Origin: JBNPEO01 sp050490315
Lineage (GTDB): Bacteria > Actinomycetota > Actinomycetes > Actinomycetales > Micrococcaceae
Length of the DNA: 64,000 bases
Direction of reading: 5' to 3'
Assembly: GCF_050490315.1 (NCBI RefSeq)
Contig: NZ_JBNPEO010000005.1
Location: forward strand, 1 to 64,000
Numbering within the stretch: the first letter of the stretch is position 1; the number at the start of each line of letters is the position of its first letter. Below the pieces are notes generated by a model. That model was not told where the DNA came from and did not search any database. It saw only the letters and a program-made list of their open reading frames with translations. Shown in pieces: positions 8,056 through 16,225 of this stretch. The position numbers and the translations under genes are program-made.

Positions 8056-9645
8056 ATGACTGTTACCAAAAACCAACTCACCGTCACCCTCGGATCGAGC
8101 GGAGTCACGGCTGCAGATGTCCTCGCCGTTGCGCGTCACAATGCGCACATCACCATCTCTGAGGAGGCTTTGAAGAATGTTGCCCGCGTCCGCGCGCACA
8201 TCGACTCCCTCGCGCACAGTGACACTCCCGCCTATGGCATTTCCACCGGTTTTGGGGCACTCGCCAACCGGCACATCCCCACCGAGCAGCGCACCCAGCT
8301 GCAGAAGTCGCTGATCCGCAGCCACGCAGCGGGTATGGGCCCGGCCGTAGAGCGCGAAGTAGTACGTGCACTGATGTTCTTGCGCGCCAAAACTCTCGCA
8401 TCCGGCCGCACGGGTGTCCGCCCGGTGGTCCTGCAAACCATGATTGACGTCCTGAACGCAGGCATCACCCCGGTAGTCCGTGAGTTCGGCTCGCTCGGTT
8501 GCTCCGGTGACCTGGCGCCGCTTTCACACTGCGCCATGGTGCTTATGGGTGAAGGTCAGGCGGAAGGGCCCGACGGCGTCACGTACGGTGGACGCGGCGA
8601 GTCACCAGTTGCTGAGCTTCTGGCAGCCCACGGTATTCAGCCGGTGACCCTCGCCGAAAAGGAAGGCCTCGCACTCATCAACGGCACCGACGGCATGTTG
8701 GGAATGTTGTTTATGGCGCTCGCGGACATTCGTGAATTGCTCACCACCGCTGACATCACCGCCGCGTTGAGTGTTGAGGCGCTGCTGGGCACTGATCAGG
8801 TGTTTTTGCCTGAGTTGCATGCCGCACTGCGCCCGCACCCGGGCCAGGCCGCAAGTGCCGAGAACATGCTGCGCGTGCTCTCCGATTCGCCAATTGTTGC
8901 CTCGCACAAGGTGGGGGATTCGCGAGTTCAGGACGCCTACTCGCTGCGTTGCGCCCCCCAAGTTGCTGGCGCCGTGCGGGACACCGTTGCCCACGCCGAG
9001 ATGGTGGCTACTCGGGAACTGGCCGCAGCAATCGACAACCCTGTGGTCCTTGAAGACGGCCGGGTGTCCTCAAACGGTAATTTCCACGGCGCCCCCGTGG
9101 CCTACGTCCTAGACTTCTTGGCCATTGCCGTGGCGGACCTATCCTCAATTGCCGAGCGCCGCACCGACCGCATGCTGGACCCTGCCCGCTCGCATGGACT
9201 GCCGGCGTTCTTGGCCGGGGATCCGGGTGTGGACTCGGGCCTGATGATCGCCCAGTACACGCAGGCCGGTTTGGTCTCAGACAACAAGCGCCTCGCCGTT
9301 CCCGCGTCGGTGGACTCGATCCCCAGCTCCGCAATGCAGGAAGACCATGTATCAATGGGTTGGCACGCAGCCCGGAAGCTTCGCCGTGCTGTAGAGAACT
9401 TGCGTCGTGTGTTGGCCATTGAGCTGGTGACGTCTACGCGTGCCATCGACATTCGCACGCAATTGTCCGACGGCGAACTCACCCCAGGCCCTGCCGGCGC
9501 GGCAGTGCTTGAGGTACTTCGCGCGTCGGTGGACGGGCCGGGCGTGGACAGGTTCCTGTCTCCGGAACTCGAAGCGGCTTACGAACTGTTGCTCACTGGT
9601 GAGGTAAAAGTGGCAGCCGAGTCCGCCGTCGGACTTCTGAACTGA
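8056..9645 (+). CDS. hutH: Histidine ammonia-lyase
   Basis: A 529-residue member of the MIO-containing lyase family, which deaminates L-histidine to urocanate. The prosthetic-group tripeptide is C149-S150-G151 in GSLGCSGDLAPLSH, with Cys where most proteins have Ala; the Ser and Gly needed for cyclisation are kept. The N-terminal YGISTGFG motif carrying the catalytic Tyr is present. The gene starts two bases after the hutU stop and uses a ribosome site (GGAAGG) within the end of hutU. A strong convergent hairpin follows the stop. The order hutU-hutH is typical for actinobacteria. Confidence 0.97.
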   Translation: MTVTKNQLTVTLGSSGVTAADVLAVARHNAHITISEEALKNVARVRAHIDSLAHSDTPAYGISTGFGALANRHIPTEQRTQLQKSLIRSHAAGMGPAVEREVVRALMFLRAKTLASGRTGVRPVVLQTMIDVLNAGITPVVREFGSLGCSGDLAPLSHCAMVLMGEGQAEGPDGVTYGGRGESPVAELLAAHGIQPVTLAEKEGLALINGTDGMLGMLFMALADIRELLTTADITAALSVEALLGTDQVFLPELHAALRPHPGQAASAENMLRVLSDSPIVASHKVGDSRVQDAYSLRCAPQVAGAVRDTVAHAEMVATRELAAAIDNPVVLEDGRVSSNGNFHGAPVAYVLDFLAIAVADLSSIAERRTDRMLDPARSHGLPAFLAGDPGVDSGLMIAQYTQAGLVSDNKRLAVPASVDSIPSSAMQEDHVSMGWHAARKLRRAVENLRRVLAIELVTSTRAIDIRTQLSDGELTPGPAGAAVLEVLRASVDGPGVDRFLSPELEAAYELLLTGEVKVAAESAVGLLN

Positions 9646-9650
9646 CCCTT

Positions 9651-9708
9651 CACCCCTAAACGGACAATTCCCCGCAAAATGATGGGGTGAATTGTCCGTT
9701 TAGGGGTG
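9651..9708. terminator. Bidirectional hairpin between hutH and hutG
   Basis: Two perfect 20-base arms (9651-9670 and 9689-9708, ends CACCCC and GGGGTG) surround an 18-base loop that can itself pair partly. It lies between two convergent genes and overlaps none of the hutH coding sequence, so a shared terminator is the simplest reading. There is no strong T-run on either side; CGCTTTTA follows on the plus strand. Confidence 0.75.
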
Positions 9709-9714
9709 ACGCTT

Positions 9715-10680
9715 TTAACGGAGCAGGGTATTGACCAGCCGGGCAGCCACTTTGGCCGTCCGGCTGTCTACATCAAATGCCGGATTCAGCTCGGCCACAT
9801 CAAAGTGCAGGAGCTTTCCGCTCGCTGCCACTTGTTTGCAGATCGCGGAAATGATCTCCAGCGGGACGCCATAAGCGGCCGGTGCGCTAACACCAGGGGC
9901 CACTGCGGCCGGCAAAACGTCCAGGTCAATGGTCAGATAGAGCACGTCAATTCCGGCCAAAAATGCTGCCACAAATTCTTCCGTGGCCGCAGGGCTGCAG
10001 TCTTCGTCCAGCAGGAATTTAACGTCTAATTCCTCAGCCGTCTCAAAAAGGGCGCGGGTGTTATTCGGCTCAGAAATACCGACGACGGCGTAGTTGAGTT
10101 TGCGTCCCTCGGCGGCTTCCGCGTGGGCCATCTGGAGGAACGGCGTACCCGAGCTGCGGGTCCCACCATGGGCGGGGTCGTAGCTGCGCAGATCAAAGTG
10201 CGCGTCAAGGTTCAAAACACCAAGGCGTAGACCATCCTGAACGGCGTGGCTTTGAGCAACGCCAAGGTAGCTGGCAAAAGCGGTCTCATGCCCGCCGCCC
10301 AGCACCACTGTCAGTGCCCCCGCATCAATCAACGGCGTAACGGCCGAGCCAAGGCGCTCCTGACCGGGTTCCAGCTTGTCACCCTCAACGGTGACGTCAC
10401 CGGCATCGAAAACCATCCGGTCTAAGTGGAAGGCGAGTGGCCCCAACGCGGTGCGAATGGCGGCCGGTCCCTTCGCGGCACCCACGCGGCCCTTGTTCCT
10501 GGCCACACCGGCGTCGGACGCAAAGCCCAAGAGCACGGCGGGGCGGCCCGGCGCGTTATCTACTGCAGAAGCCAGCGGCTCAACGGCCTGCCACCAGCGG
10601 CGATGCTCGGGGGTGTCGCCGTCGAAGCGGCCAGTCCATGGCTGCGGGGGAGTGTCTACTGTGGGCGCGGAAAGTTCCAT
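9715..10680 (-). CDS. hutG: Formimidoylglutamase
   Basis: A 321-residue ureohydrolase-fold enzyme. The binuclear Mn ligands are visible in GGGHE, LDAHFD and TIDLDVLPA, together with the APGVSAP and HFDVAELNP segments. It hydrolyses N-formimino-L-glutamate to glutamate and formamide, the last step of the non-folate hut route. It is convergent with hutUH, sharing the hairpin at 9651-9708. A perfect 36-bp palindrome lies 44 bp upstream of its start and contains a HutR-like core. Agmatinase or arginase activity is a weaker alternative given the neighbours. Confidence 0.92.
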   Translation of the reverse strand: MELSAPTVDTPPQPWTGRFDGDTPEHRRWWQAVEPLASAVDNAPGRPAVLLGFASDAGVARNKGRVGAAKGPAAIRTALGPLAFHLDRMVFDAGDVTVEGDKLEPGQERLGSAVTPLIDAGALTVVLGGGHETAFASYLGVAQSHAVQDGLRLGVLNLDAHFDLRSYDPAHGGTRSSGTPFLQMAHAEAAEGRKLNYAVVGISEPNNTRALFETAEELDVKFLLDEDCSPAATEEFVAAFLAGIDVLYLTIDLDVLPAAVAPGVSAPAAYGVPLEIISAICKQVAASGKLLHFDVAELNPAFDVDSRTAKVAARLVNTLLR

Positions 10681-10724
10681 ACTTCTAGCTCAGCGCAGAG
10701 CCGCGTCAAAAGCTAGAGTCTGGG

Positions 10725-10760
10725 TTCGCTGCCTGTCCGGAATTCCGGACAGGCAGCGAA
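10725..10760. promoter_or_regulatory. Perfect 36-bp palindrome upstream of hutG
   Basis: The palindrome is symmetric over all 36 bases around GGAATTCC, with no loop. Its central 14 bases, TCCGGAATTCCGGA, agree with the HutR motif at about 11 positions. It lies between the stop of the upstream same-strand gene and the hutG start, so it could be an operator, a terminator of the upstream gene, or both. The absence of a loop and of a T-run favours a protein-binding site. Confidence 0.6.
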
Positions 10761-10776
10761 TGACAGTCCGCCGTGA

Positions 10777-11652
10777 CTAGCGCTCCGCGACGAAGCGGCG
10801 GCTCACGGCGATGTCCTGATCGCCCAGCCCGGACGCCACGATCTCATCAAACGCCGCGCGCAGGGTGGGCAGCAGGGCCGTGTTGGTGCCCGTGGCCTCG
10901 GCAATCTCGGCCGCGGAGGCGAGGTCTTTGACCATGTATTTGGCCATGCCGGACGGCGAATCGTCACCGCTGACCAGTTTGTCCTTGCGGGAGTCCAAGA
11001 GGCGCGAGCCCGCGTAGCCGCCAGAGAGCAGGTCCCACATTTTTTCGAGGTCAATCCCGGAGCGGTCGGCCAGAACCGTGGCTTCACCCAGAGCCAGGAT
11101 CGTTGCCGAGACCACCATTTGATTGCAAGCTTTGGCTACTTGCCCGGCGCCGAGTGGGCCTAGGTGGACCGGGTTTCCGCATGGTGCAAGCAGCGTGGCG
11201 GCAAGGTCGGCGTCGTCCTTTTCTCCGCCGACCATCACCGAAAGGGTTCCGGCGTTAGCCCCATCTTCGCCGCCGGAAACTGGACAGTCCACCACACGAA
11301 CCAAGCCGTTGGTCTCCGTAGCGAGGCGCTCGGCAAGTTCCCGGACGCCAGTGGCGGAGCTTGTGGAGCCGATCATCAACAACAGTCCGGTGTCTCTTAC
11401 GCCAGCCAATAAGCCCTGTTCTCCGGACAGCACTTCCTCGAGCTGGGGGAGATCTGGCAACATAAGCAGTACTGCGTCAACGTTGGCGGCAAGTTCGCGT
11501 GCGGTGTTGACCCAGGTGGCGCCGGAGTTCACGAGTTCCGGCTGCGGGCGTCGTCCGGTGATGGTCAGGGTCCCGTGCTTTGCGAGCAGGTGGTGGGCCA
11601 TGGGGGCACCCATTGCGCCCAAGCCGATCATTCCAAGTGCTGAATTGGTCAT
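10777..11652 (-). CDS. Beta-hydroxyacid dehydrogenase (GarR/HIBADH family)
   Basis: A 291-residue NAD(P)-dependent dehydrogenase: N-terminal Rossmann motif GLGAMGAPMA, the family substrate segment DCPVSGGEDGA, and the catalytic Lys in GAGQVAKACNQM. Family members reduce tartronate semialdehyde, oxidise 3-hydroxyisobutyrate, or act on similar beta-hydroxy acids. It is divergent from a D-2-hydroxyacid dehydrogenase gene, and a candidate IclR operator lies 31 bp before its start. Because a true mmsB lies in the valine operon near 47 kb, this copy more likely belongs to the sugar-acid locus to its right. Substrate unproven. Confidence 0.85.
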   Translation of the reverse strand: MTNSALGMIGLGAMGAPMAHHLLAKHGTLTITGRRPQPELVNSGATWVNTARELAANVDAVLLMLPDLPQLEEVLSGEQGLLAGVRDTGLLLMIGSTSSATGVRELAERLATETNGLVRVVDCPVSGGEDGANAGTLSVMVGGEKDDADLAATLLAPCGNPVHLGPLGAGQVAKACNQMVVSATILALGEATVLADRSGIDLEKMWDLLSGGYAGSRLLDSRKDKLVSGDDSPSGMAKYMVKDLASAAEIAEATGTNTALLPTLRAAFDEIVASGLGDQDIAVSRRFVAER

Positions 11653-11682
11653 ATAACCAGACTAGATCAAAGACAATATTTG

Positions 11683-11706
11683 GAACAGTGTTCAATATAT
11701 TGAATT
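11683..11706. promoter_or_regulatory. Candidate IclR operator, divergent promoter of the sugar-acid locus
   Basis: The region holds GAACA-G-TGTTC (11683-11693) running into the perfect palindrome TTCAATATATTGAA (11691-11704). The TGTTCAA-N2-TATTGAA core recurs at 13891-13910 before the transporter gene of the same locus. It lies between two divergent dehydrogenase genes, as expected for a shared operator of the local IclR protein. Confidence 0.6.
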
Positions 11707-11807
11707 CCGGCTAGGCTTGGAGAAGTTGCTCAACTTCGTTTTGGCTGCAGCGCAACAGCGTGCAGTTCCGAAGGTGGGCCCAAGACAGCCGCAAAGAAGG
11801 GGAACCC

Positions 11808-12857
11808 ATGTCTGCCAAAGCACGCGCCGTCGTCGCAGTACCGCTCACCGAAGAGCTCTGCCAAATCATTGAAACTTTGGAACCGCGCCTGGAAGTCATC
11901 CGCGATCACAGCCTCTACCACCCTATGCGTGGGGCGGCGGACTGGTCCGGCGATCCTGAACATCACCGGACGCCTCAACAGCAGGAAACCTTCGAGTCCT
12001 TGGTTGACTCGGCAGACTTCCTTTTTGGCATCCCCGACGTTGAACCTGCTGCCCTCGCCCGCACCGTTGCTGCGAATCCTAAGCTCCGCTGGGTCCACAC
12101 CACGGCTGCGGGTGGTGGCGGTCAAGTAAAGGCGGCCGGGCTGGGCGCTGAAGCGCTAGAGCGCGTGGCGTTTACGACGTCGGCCGGTGTCCATGGTGGG
12201 ACGCTCGCCGAATTCGCCCTTTTCGGCGTCCTCGCTGGCGCTAAGTCTCTGCCACGTCTCCTGGCACAGCAGCGCGCCAAGGAATGGACCGACCGCTGGG
12301 AAATGAAACAGCTCGATGAGATGACAGTCCTGGTGGTTGGCCTCGGCGGAATCGGTGCTGAGTGTGCCCGCCGCTTCAAAGCGCTTGGTGCCACGGTGTG
12401 GGGAACCACGCGCAGTGGTGAGCCGGTGGAAGGTGTTGACCGGCTGATTCCGGTTGAGGAGCTGGCCACGGCTGCTGCTGAAGCCGATGCGCTGGTGGTG
12501 ACCCTACCTGGGACCGAGCAGACGCATCACCTGGTGGGCGCAGAGGTGCTTGGCAACATCAAACCAGGCGCGATTGTGGCAAATGTTGGCCGTGGCACGG
12601 TGATCGACGAAGAGGCGCTGCTCGTGGCCCTGGACAGCGGCCGGGTGTCCTTTGCCGCTCTTGATGTTTTTGAAGTTGAGCCACTGCCTGCCGAGTCGCC
12701 CCTGTGGAGCCGGGATGATGTATTGGTCAGCCCGCACACCGCCGCGCTTAGTTCCAAAGAAGAAGAACGTATTGCTCGGCTCTTCGCTGACAACGCTGGC
12801 CGTCTGCTGGATGGCAAACCATTGCGTAATGTGGTCAACACTGTGGAGTTCTACTAG
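11808..12857 (+). CDS. D-2-hydroxyacid dehydrogenase
   Basis: A 349-residue NAD-dependent D-2-hydroxyacid dehydrogenase starting at ATG 11808 behind AAGAAGGGG; an upstream in-frame ATG would add a 16-residue non-family tail. The Rossmann motif is GLGGIGAECA. The catalytic triad is seen as Arg in NVGRGTVIDE, Glu in FEVEPLPAES and His in VSPHTAAL. Enzymes of this group reduce glyoxylate, hydroxypyruvate or 2-keto-gluconate-like acids. The IclR gene follows 40 bases after the stop. The neighbourhood of idnO- and idnD-like genes suggests a keto sugar acid as substrate, which is inference. Confidence 0.85.
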   Translation: MSAKARAVVAVPLTEELCQIIETLEPRLEVIRDHSLYHPMRGAADWSGDPEHHRTPQQQETFESLVDSADFLFGIPDVEPAALARTVAANPKLRWVHTTAAGGGGQVKAAGLGAEALERVAFTTSAGVHGGTLAEFALFGVLAGAKSLPRLLAQQRAKEWTDRWEMKQLDEMTVLVVGLGGIGAECARRFKALGATVWGTTRSGEPVEGVDRLIPVEELATAAAEADALVVTLPGTEQTHHLVGAEVLGNIKPGAIVANVGRGTVIDEEALLVALDSGRVSFAALDVFEVEPLPAESPLWSRDDVLVSPHTAALSSKEEERIARLFADNAGRLLDGKPLRNVVNTVEFY

Positions 12858-12897
12858 GACCCCGCAGTCAATGAGCATAAAGCGAGGGAGAGCGTCC

Positions 12898-13704
12898 ATG
12901 CCTGAGTCCACGGGAGCCGACGTCGAAGAGCGCACCACGCGCGATCCGGCACCGGCAGTGAGCCGAAGCCTCAAAATTTTAGGCATTCTGGCAGCCGCAG
13001 CTGGCCCGCTGACACTAACGGAAATTGCGACGGCGTTAGGGCTCGCCAAGTCCTCAACCATGAATCTGTGCCTTGCACTTGAAGAGGGCGGTATGATCCA
13101 GCGGGTGCCTACCGGGTACCAACTGGGCCGCCGGAACGCGGAACTTGGCGGAGCTTACGCGGCGCAGTTCAACCAGATCCGCGAGTTCTACTCGGTGTGC
13201 GAGGCTTCACCTGTGCTGCGGCATGAGGTGGTGCAGGTTGCCATGCTGGACGATCACGACGCGCTGTACTTAGCACGTCACGAGGGTTCCCGCACGGTGC
13301 GCTTTGGTACGCCGCTAGGCTCCCGCATTCACGCGGCCTTCAGTGCCACGGGCAACGCGCTGCTGATGATGCTTGACGATGCGCAAGTGACTGAAATTAT
13401 GGCCAACCAGGTTCCGTTCCCGCGCACCTCCCCGCACGGTGTGAAGGACCTTCCGGAGCTGTTGGGGCGGCTTGCTGTGGCGCGCGAACGCGGGTGGACC
13501 TTGGATCCTGGCGAAGGCATGCAGGGTCTTGTTGGTGTTGCCGTGCCGCTGGAAGCCTGGGCTCCCGGGGATCCGCAACTGGCGCTGGGCGTGGCCATCC
13601 AAGAGGCACGTGCCACCAAGGAACACGTTCACCGCGTTGCTTCGGCGCTGCTCGAGGCGGCGCGCTTGCTGACCAACCCGCTGGGGGCTACCGCGCGCAA
13701 GTAG
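12898..13704 (+). CDS. IclR-family regulator of the sugar-acid locus
   Basis: A 268-residue IclR protein starting at ATG 12898 (MPESTGAD), preceded by AGGGAG at a seven-base spacing; an ATG nine codons upstream has a poorer site. The winged HTH is at about 20-75 (LAKSSTMNLCLALEEGGM) and the effector domain follows. It lies in the middle of the locus it probably controls. Two related palindromes flank it, at 11683-11706 and 13891-13917, in front of the divergent dehydrogenase pair and the transporter operon. No effector can be named, though a sugar acid is likely. Confidence 0.88.
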   Translation: MPESTGADVEERTTRDPAPAVSRSLKILGILAAAAGPLTLTEIATALGLAKSSTMNLCLALEEGGMIQRVPTGYQLGRRNAELGGAYAAQFNQIREFYSVCEASPVLRHEVVQVAMLDDHDALYLARHEGSRTVRFGTPLGSRIHAAFSATGNALLMMLDDAQVTEIMANQVPFPRTSPHGVKDLPELLGRLAVARERGWTLDPGEGMQGLVGVAVPLEAWAPGDPQLALGVAIQEARATKEHVHRVASALLEAARLLTNPLGATARK

Positions 13705-13788
13705 TTCTACTCACAAAGGACGCGATGCCAATTCACCGGCATCGCGCCCTTTCTTGTTGCGTCCGCCCATTTCGCTCCGGCCCAGTAG

Positions 13789-13860
13789 CCCCGCCGAGTT
13801 GGCAGTTAACGCGGATGTTTTCGAGAAACACCCGCGTTAACTGCCAGCTCGGCGGCGGGG
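13789..13860. repeat. Large intergenic palindrome, family member 1
   Basis: Two arms of about 30 bases pair with two or three differences, mostly allowing G-U pairs. The outer stem reads CCGCCGAGTTGGC and the arm continues into AGTTAACGCGG, with GTTTTC near the loop. Related palindromes are at 17261-17402 and 48396-48457. It lies between the IclR gene and the promoter region of the transporter gene. It has no T-run, so a simple terminator is not certain. Confidence 0.7.
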
Positions 13861-13890
13861 GCTCGTATTACCCTTCGCGCCAGAAATAAT

Positions 13891-13917
13891 CTGTTCAAAG
13901 TATTGAACAGAGTTCAA
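13891..13917. promoter_or_regulatory. Candidate IclR operator before the MHS transporter operon
   Basis: CTGTTCAA-AGTA-TTGAACAG (13891-13910) is an 8+8 inverted repeat, overlapping a second one, TTGAAC-AGA-GTTCAA (13903-13917). The first shares TGTTCAA-N2-TATTGAA with the site at 11691-11704. It is about 80 bp upstream of the GTG start of the transporter. Confidence 0.6.
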
Positions 13918-13996
13918 AGGGTTGATAGTGTCGCTTCAGAGTCGGAGCAGAGCACTGCGCCGGCAACGCTGTTCCAGCCAATCAAAGGAGATTGCA

Positions 13997-15409
13997 GTGA
14001 CCAAGAAGGAACCGGTCCAGAACCCAGGCGCCTCCGACCCGGACTACGCCAAAAATCTGCAGCGCGCCACCCTCGCCTCGAGCATCGGCAGCGCCCTCGA
14101 ATACTTCGACTTCGCCCTCTATGGGCTCTCTACAGCACTGATTTTTAACCTGCTGTTTTTCCCTCAGGGGGACCCCGCTATGGCAACCGTTGGCGCCTTC
14201 GCCACGTACGGCGTCGGATTTTTGGCACGGCCCTTTGGCGGGTTGGTTTTTGGCCGCCTCGGTGACAGGCTCGGCCGCAAATGGGTTCTGGTCATCACTA
14301 TCCTGCTGATGGGTGGCGCCTCCACCGCGATCGGCTTCCTGCCCACCTACGACGCGGTAGGTCTTTGGGCCCCCGTCCTCTTGGTCACCCTTCGCCTACT
14401 CCAGGGCTTCGGTGCAGGTGCTGAGCAGGCCGGTTCCACTGTATTGATGGCCGAATACGCGCCGGTCAAACGCCGCGGATTCTTCGCAGCCCTGCCGTTT
14501 ATTGGTATCCAGGCCGGCACATTGCTGGCAGGTTTGGTGTTCAGCCTCATCTCCCTGCTCCCCAAGGATCAGCTGCTGAGCTGGGGCTGGCGTGTTCCGT
14601 TTATGCTCTCCTTTGTGCTGATCATTGTGGCGCTCGTGATCCGCTCCAAACTCCGTGAAACGCCCACCTTTGTGGCCCTCGAAAAGAGCGAACAGATCCA
14701 AGACCGCCCGGTGAAGGAAATCTTCACCAAGGGATTACCGGGCGTTGTTGTTGGCATCGGTCTGCGGATGGCCGAAAACGGCGGCTCCTACATGTTCCAG
14801 ACTCTCTCACTCGCATTCTTCGTTTCCGTAGTAGGTAAGGACGCGGACAAGGGCTTGCTGGCTTGGGGAGTGAGCCTCGGTTCTCTTATTGGCGTGTTCA
14901 CGGTGCCACTCGCCGGAGCTATTTCAGACCGCGTAGGCCGCCGCACGGTGTACCGCGCCGGAGCCGTTTTTATGCTCCTGTACTCCTTCCCGGCTTGGTG
15001 GCTCTTGTCCTTGGGTAACCACATTGTGGCTGTCATTGTGATTGCAGTGGGCATCGGCATCGCCGTGAACACCATGCTCGGCCCGCAGTGCGCCATGATC
15101 CCGGAAATGTTCGGCAACAAGCACCGCTACCTGGGTGTGGCCATGGCCCGCGAAATCTCAGCAGTCCTAGCCGGTGGCCTAGCCGGCGTCCTCGGCTCCT
15201 ACATCATCGCTGTCAGCCACGGTAACTGGATCCTCTTGGCCGTATACATGGCAACACTCGCCATCATCACCACCTGCTCCACGTTCTTGGTGCCGGAAAC
15301 ATTGCGCCGCGATCTGTGCCGTACCGATGATGCAGTCAAGGTCTCCCGCAATGAAACGGGGGACGGCGTAGAAGCCTCAACCCAACAACTGATCAAGGTC
15401 GACGCATGA
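13997..15409 (+). CDS. MFS transporter, MHS type, of the sugar-acid locus
   Basis: A 470-residue transporter starting at GTG 13997, five to seven bases behind AAAGGAGA. A 25-codon longer frame exists but has no ribosome site. It shows the MHS features: IGSALEYFDFALYG in helix 1, the loop motif GDRLGRKW, and GAGAEQAGSTVLMAEYAP in helix 4-5. Twelve helices are expected. The stop overlaps the next ATG (ATGA), so it is coupled to the idnO-like gene, and uptake of idonate, gluconate or a related acid is likely. A pair of palindromes for the local IclR regulator lies upstream. Confidence 0.9.
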   Translation: MTKKEPVQNPGASDPDYAKNLQRATLASSIGSALEYFDFALYGLSTALIFNLLFFPQGDPAMATVGAFATYGVGFLARPFGGLVFGRLGDRLGRKWVLVITILLMGGASTAIGFLPTYDAVGLWAPVLLVTLRLLQGFGAGAEQAGSTVLMAEYAPVKRRGFFAALPFIGIQAGTLLAGLVFSLISLLPKDQLLSWGWRVPFMLSFVLIIVALVIRSKLRETPTFVALEKSEQIQDRPVKEIFTKGLPGVVVGIGLRMAENGGSYMFQTLSLAFFVSVVGKDADKGLLAWGVSLGSLIGVFTVPLAGAISDRVGRRTVYRAGAVFMLLYSFPAWWLLSLGNHIVAVIVIAVGIGIAVNTMLGPQCAMIPEMFGNKHRYLGVAMAREISAVLAGGLAGVLGSYIIAVSHGNWILLAVYMATLAIITTCSTFLVPETLRRDLCRTDDAVKVSRNETGDGVEASTQQLIKVDA

Positions 15410-16188
15410 GCAGTATCCCTGGAATCAACGCCTTCAGCCTGGCCGGCCAGGTTGCGCTGGTCACCGGCTCGAGCCAGGGCATTGGACGCACTCTCGCCGA
15501 GGGGCTCGCCGCCGCCGGCGCCACAGTGATCGTTCACGGGCGCGACGCCGGCAAGGCAGCTAAGGCGGCTGCTGACATTGAGCAGGCCACCGGTTCGCCC
15601 GCGCACAGTGTCACGTTCGATGTCACCGATCCTGCCGCCGTCGACTCCGGTATTGCTGCTATTGAAGCCGAGCACGGTGCCCTGAACATCTTGGTGAACA
15701 ACGCTGGGATCCAACGCCGGGCCGAGATTGGTGAGTTCACCAACCAGGATTGGGATGACCTTCTGGCCACTAACCTCTCGAGCGCGTTCTACCTTTCCCG
15801 GCGCGTCAGCCGCGGAATGGTGGAGCGTGGCAGCGGGAAGATCATCCAGATTGGCAGTGTTCAAAGCCAGCTTGCCAGACCCGGAATCGCGCCGTACTCG
15901 GCCACCAAGGGTGCCATCGTGATGCTGACCAAGGGGCTCTGCGCGGATCTGGCCCCGCACGGCATCCAGGCAAATGCTATTGCCCCCGGCTACTTTGCCA
16001 CCGAGCTGACCAAGGCGTTGGTGGCAGATGAAGAGTTTTCCGAGTGGGTCCGTGGCCGCACACCAGCTGCCCGCTGGGGAGACACCAAGGACTTGGTGGG
16101 TGCCTTGGTTTTCTTGGCCAGCTCGGCCAGTGACTTCGTCAACGGGCAAACATTGTTCGTTGACGGGGGCATGACGGCTGTTGTCTAA
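15406..16188 (+). CDS. idnO: Gluconate 5-dehydrogenase-like SDR
   Basis: A 260-residue classical SDR with TGSSQGIG, NNAGIQRRAEI, catalytic Ser in QIGSVQSQLARP and YSATK. The QRRAEIGEF and SVQSQLARPGIAPY stretches are characteristic of gluconate 5-dehydrogenases, which interconvert 5-keto-D-gluconate and D-gluconate. It overlaps the transporter by four bases and is followed by an idnD-like gene, reproducing the idnD/idnO pair of L-idonate catabolism. The product D-gluconate would enter the pentose phosphate or Entner-Doudoroff routes through a kinase not in this window. Confidence 0.85.
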   Translation: MSSIPGINAFSLAGQVALVTGSSQGIGRTLAEGLAAAGATVIVHGRDAGKAAKAAADIEQATGSPAHSVTFDVTDPAAVDSGIAAIEAEHGALNILVNNAGIQRRAEIGEFTNQDWDDLLATNLSSAFYLSRRVSRGMVERGSGKIIQIGSVQSQLARPGIAPYSATKGAIVMLTKGLCADLAPHGIQANAIAPGYFATELTKALVADEEFSEWVRGRTPAARWGDTKDLVGALVFLASSASDFVNGQTLFVDGGMTAVV

Positions 16189-16225
16189 GCCCGGAATTCA
16201 ACACGGTGAAGGGAAGCATTCGAGC

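Noticed and set aside
10777..11652. Calling this gene mmsB
   Set aside because: A better mmsB sits in the valine operon at 46617-47540; this copy lies in the sugar-acid locus.
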